Source: Bacteroidota bacterium (GTDB taxonomy: Bacteria > Bacteroidota > Bacteroidia > Chitinophagales > Chitinophagaceae). Taken from it: a stretch of 14,923 nt of DNA. Of the stretch, positions 14,723-14,923 are shown piece by piece. The number at the start of each line of letters is the position of its first letter. Within the stretch, counting starts at the first letter, position 1. The stretch covers positions 1-14,923 of the forward strand of contig JAFAGE010000208.1 in assembly GCA_023423015.1 (NCBI GenBank), in the 5' to 3' direction. The translations under genes were made by a program, and so were the position numbers. The notes under the pieces were generated by a model. That model had not been told where the DNA came from. It worked only from the letters and a program-made list of their open reading frames with translations, and searched no databases.

Positions 14723-14758
14723 CAAAGCCTTTGCGAAAGCAAAGGCTTTGACTTTTTT
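14723..14758 (+). terminator. Rho-independent terminator after tRNA-Pro(TGG)
   Basis: A perfect 12-bp stem CAAAGCCTTTGC / GCAAAGGCTTTG with a GAAA tetraloop (14735-14738), followed by ACTTTTTT. It begins 10 bp after the tRNA 3' end. The A-rich flank on the left could let it also stop transcription coming from the right. Confidence 0.9.
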
Positions 14759-14774
14759 AGGATGGAACGTTCGA

Positions 14775-14897
14775 GCTTGCCCTCTGCCCTCTACCCTCCA
14801 CCCTTCACCCTTTTTCTGCCTTCTGCCCCCTGCCATCTGCCGTCTGCCATCTGCCATCTGCCTTCTGCCATCTGACATCTGCCATCTGACATCTCCC
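14775..14897. repeat. Heptanucleotide tandem repeat array (consensus ATCTGCC)
   Basis: Seventeen 7-bp units in two blocks. Five degenerate units (14775-14809, such as CTCTGCC, CTCTACC, CTTCACC) are followed by a 4-bp break (CTTT). Then come twelve units (14814-14897), mostly ATCTGCC, GTCTGCC, TTCTGCC or ATCTGAC. The right block is the more regular. The minus strand reads through it without stops, giving a seven-residue protein pattern (R/W-Q-M-A-D-G-R), but this is a by-product of the 7-bp period and not a gene. The array lies just after the tRNA terminator, outside any recognised coding region. Confidence 0.85.
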
Positions 14898-14923
14898 AAA
14901 AGATAACATGATCAACTCATAAG

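Noticed and set aside
14612..14899. Minus-strand frame of 95 codons with a seven-residue repeat pattern
   Set aside because: It lies over tRNA-Pro(TGG), its terminator and the heptamer array. A 7-bp repeat read in three-base codons gives a seven-residue pattern without any coding need.

Overview
The window looks like a chromosomal piece of a Bacteroidota bacterium, most likely Chitinophagaceae or a close relative. This is an inference from several signs. Promoter-like sites match the Bacteroidota form (a -33 TTG plus a -7 TAnnTTTG), and Shine-Dalgarno sequences are weak. The ECF sigma factor / membrane protein / Spy-like trio, the PadR gene next to a permease-prefix protein, the ArsR-SRPBCC-DoxX trio and the DUF3417-type glucan phosphorylase are all layouts common in that phylum. 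No phage, transposase, CRISPR or plasmid genes are visible.

Layout from left to right. Positions 1-207 hold the last codons of a GMC oxidoreductase. A small two-helix membrane protein (209-421, minus) diverges from a DinB-fold gene (455-1000). Then comes a tight operon of an ECF sigma factor, a membrane protein that is probably its anti-sigma factor, and a secreted Spy/CpxP-like protein (1027-2649). A doubtful small ORF and a short GNAT acetyltransferase lie on the minus strand (2665-3291). A multi-PAS sensor histidine kinase follows (3399-5840). Positions 5877-7234 form a three-gene minus-strand operon: a PadR regulator, a permease-prefix domain fused to an unrelated short membrane domain, and an unknown membrane protein. 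Divergent from it is an ArsR-SRPBCC-DoxX operon (7370-8590), whose promoter carries two evenly built palindromes that look like the ArsR operator.

The rest is mostly on the minus strand. A secreted ThuA-like protein with a C-terminal discoidin domain (8599-10050) is followed by an AraC-type regulator whose reading frame is cut by an in-frame TAA at codon 23 (10180-10983). A large alpha-glucan phosphorylase (11122-13662) comes next. After a gene-poor stretch there is a GNAT acetyltransferase with tRNA-Pro(CGG) directly behind it, ending in a clear terminator. Divergently on the plus strand is tRNA-Pro(TGG) with its own promoter and a perfect hairpin terminator. The window closes with a 7-bp tandem repeat array.

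Most of the window is ordinary chromosomal content. The parts most worth a second look are the interrupted AraC gene, the twin ArsR operators, the chimeric permease-prefix protein with its unknown partner, the two prolyl tRNAs around one acetyltransferase, and the heptamer array. I see no clear new defence or biosynthetic system. The PadR operon is the best candidate for something undescribed.
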